5,565 bases of DNA from assembly GCA_903906615.1 (NCBI GenBank), contig CAIVKT010000160.1, positions 1 through 5,565 on the forward strand, in the 5' to 3' direction. The notes under the pieces are model-generated. The model saw only the letters and a program-made list of their open reading frames with translations. It did not search any database and was not told the origin of the DNA. The translations under genes and the position numbers were made by a program. Of this stretch, positions 5,170-5,565 are shown one piece after another (the stretch's first letter is position 1; each line of letters opens with the position of its first letter). Origin of the DNA: an uncultured Bacteroidota bacterium (lineage in GTDB: Bacteria > Bacteroidota > Bacteroidia > Chitinophagales > Chitinophagaceae).

Positions 5170-5565
5170 TAGCCTGCCGTTTTAGCTTCCTTATTGAATT
5201 TCAGTACCATGCCAATGATAATGCTGCTGATGAGCGAGCCAAAGAAGCACCATACCGATATTTCGTAATAATGGAACATGAGCCTTGCTACCACGTAGGA
5301 TATAAAGAACAGGTAGCCGAGCCAACGAAGGCGTTTAACGCTGGAGATAACAGACGCGAGTATGGTGGGCAGGAAGTATAGCAAACCATAGTACCAGGCA
5401 TTGGCCAGGGCAAACTCAAGGTTGTATTTGATATGGTGGTTGCCTATCTCTGCCGATACAGGGTATTGATAGAGGCAGTATCCGATATAAGCGGCCAGTA
5501 AGATGCCGGCGGCCCAAAGTGCGGCTATCGCCTTTTTCAACCGAGGGTCGCGCTCAAAGAGGAGC
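5169..5565 (-). CDS. Multi-pass membrane protein resembling DUF6629 (5' end outside window)
   Basis: The reading frame is open to the right window edge (131 codons visible plus stop). The in-frame TTG at 5538-5540 is probably internal, since the upstream residues LLFERDPRLKKA continue the protein naturally. Four hydrophobic segments are visible. They are separated by SAEIGNHHIKYNLEF, by an SSVKRLRW basic loop, and by HYYEISVWCFFGSLIS. The patterns NHHI-x-Y, WYYGLLYFLPT and ISVWCFF resemble my recollection of DUF6629, a small integral membrane family of unknown function of about 200 residues, so roughly the N-terminal third would be missing here. Family assignment is from memory and tentative. 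The TAA stop overlaps the glycosyltransferase ATG by one base, so the two are probably translated together. No function can be assigned. Confidence 0.65.
   Translation of the reverse strand, partial: LLFERDPRLKKAIAALWAAGILLAAYIGYCLYQYPVSAEIGNHHIKYNLEFALANAWYYGLLYFLPTILASVISSVKRLRWLGYLFFISYVVARLMFHYYEISVWCFFGSLISSIIIGMVLKFNKEAKTAG

Noticed and set aside
5169..5540. TTG at 5538-5540 as the true start of the DUF6629-like protein
   Set aside because: The frame stays open to the window edge with family-like sequence upstream, so the gene is more likely truncated by the window.

Overview
The window looks like a chromosomal segment from a Bacteroidota species, possibly of the Chitinophagia/Sphingobacteriia type. 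The main evidence is two adjacent secreted proteins with C-terminal type IX secretion (T9SS type A) sorting domains of the YPNPA...GVYxVKI...KFVKE kind. Candidate promoters also carry the Bacteroidota TAnnTTTG -7 element, and there are no strong Shine-Dalgarno sequences. The exact taxon cannot be read from the sequence.

Left third (1-1512, plus strand, visibly more AT-rich): a small toxin-antitoxin (TA) island. It opens with the last 31 codons of a ParE-family toxin cut by the window edge (2-97). This is followed by a 73-bp repeat (copy A, 123-195) and a stem-loop terminator (204-243). Next is a complete parD-parE operon (461-1001, genes overlapping by 8 nt). A perfect 8-bp inverted repeat lies just upstream of parD and overlaps its likely -7 element, as expected for an autoregulated TA operator. 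parE is followed by copy B of the 73-bp repeat (1029-1101) and a second, unrelated stem-loop terminator (1108-1153). A stand-alone MNT-type minimal nucleotidyltransferase (1196-1504) follows; family members normally pair with a HEPN toxin, but none is present here.

The main observation is the unit 'parE - 25/27 nt - 73-bp repeat - hairpin', which occurs twice. The repeat copies are about 92% identical (67/73 by hand), while the two ParE C-termini match at only about 53% (16/30). The non-coding segment is thus better conserved than the toxins. This suggests a cassette-like or recombining arrangement of TA modules rather than a simple recent tandem duplication.

Right two-thirds (1544-5565, minus strand, reading right to left): the 3' part of a small multi-pass membrane protein resembling DUF6629 (5169-5565, start outside the window). 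It is joined by a TAATG stop/start overlap to a GT-C type membrane glycosyltransferase of the ArnT/PMT kind (3673-5169). Two secreted T9SS cargo proteins follow (2476-3612 and 1544-2428), whose sorting domains are 59% identical over 69 ungapped residues but whose upstream parts look unrelated. The TA island and this cell-envelope cluster converge at 1505-1543.
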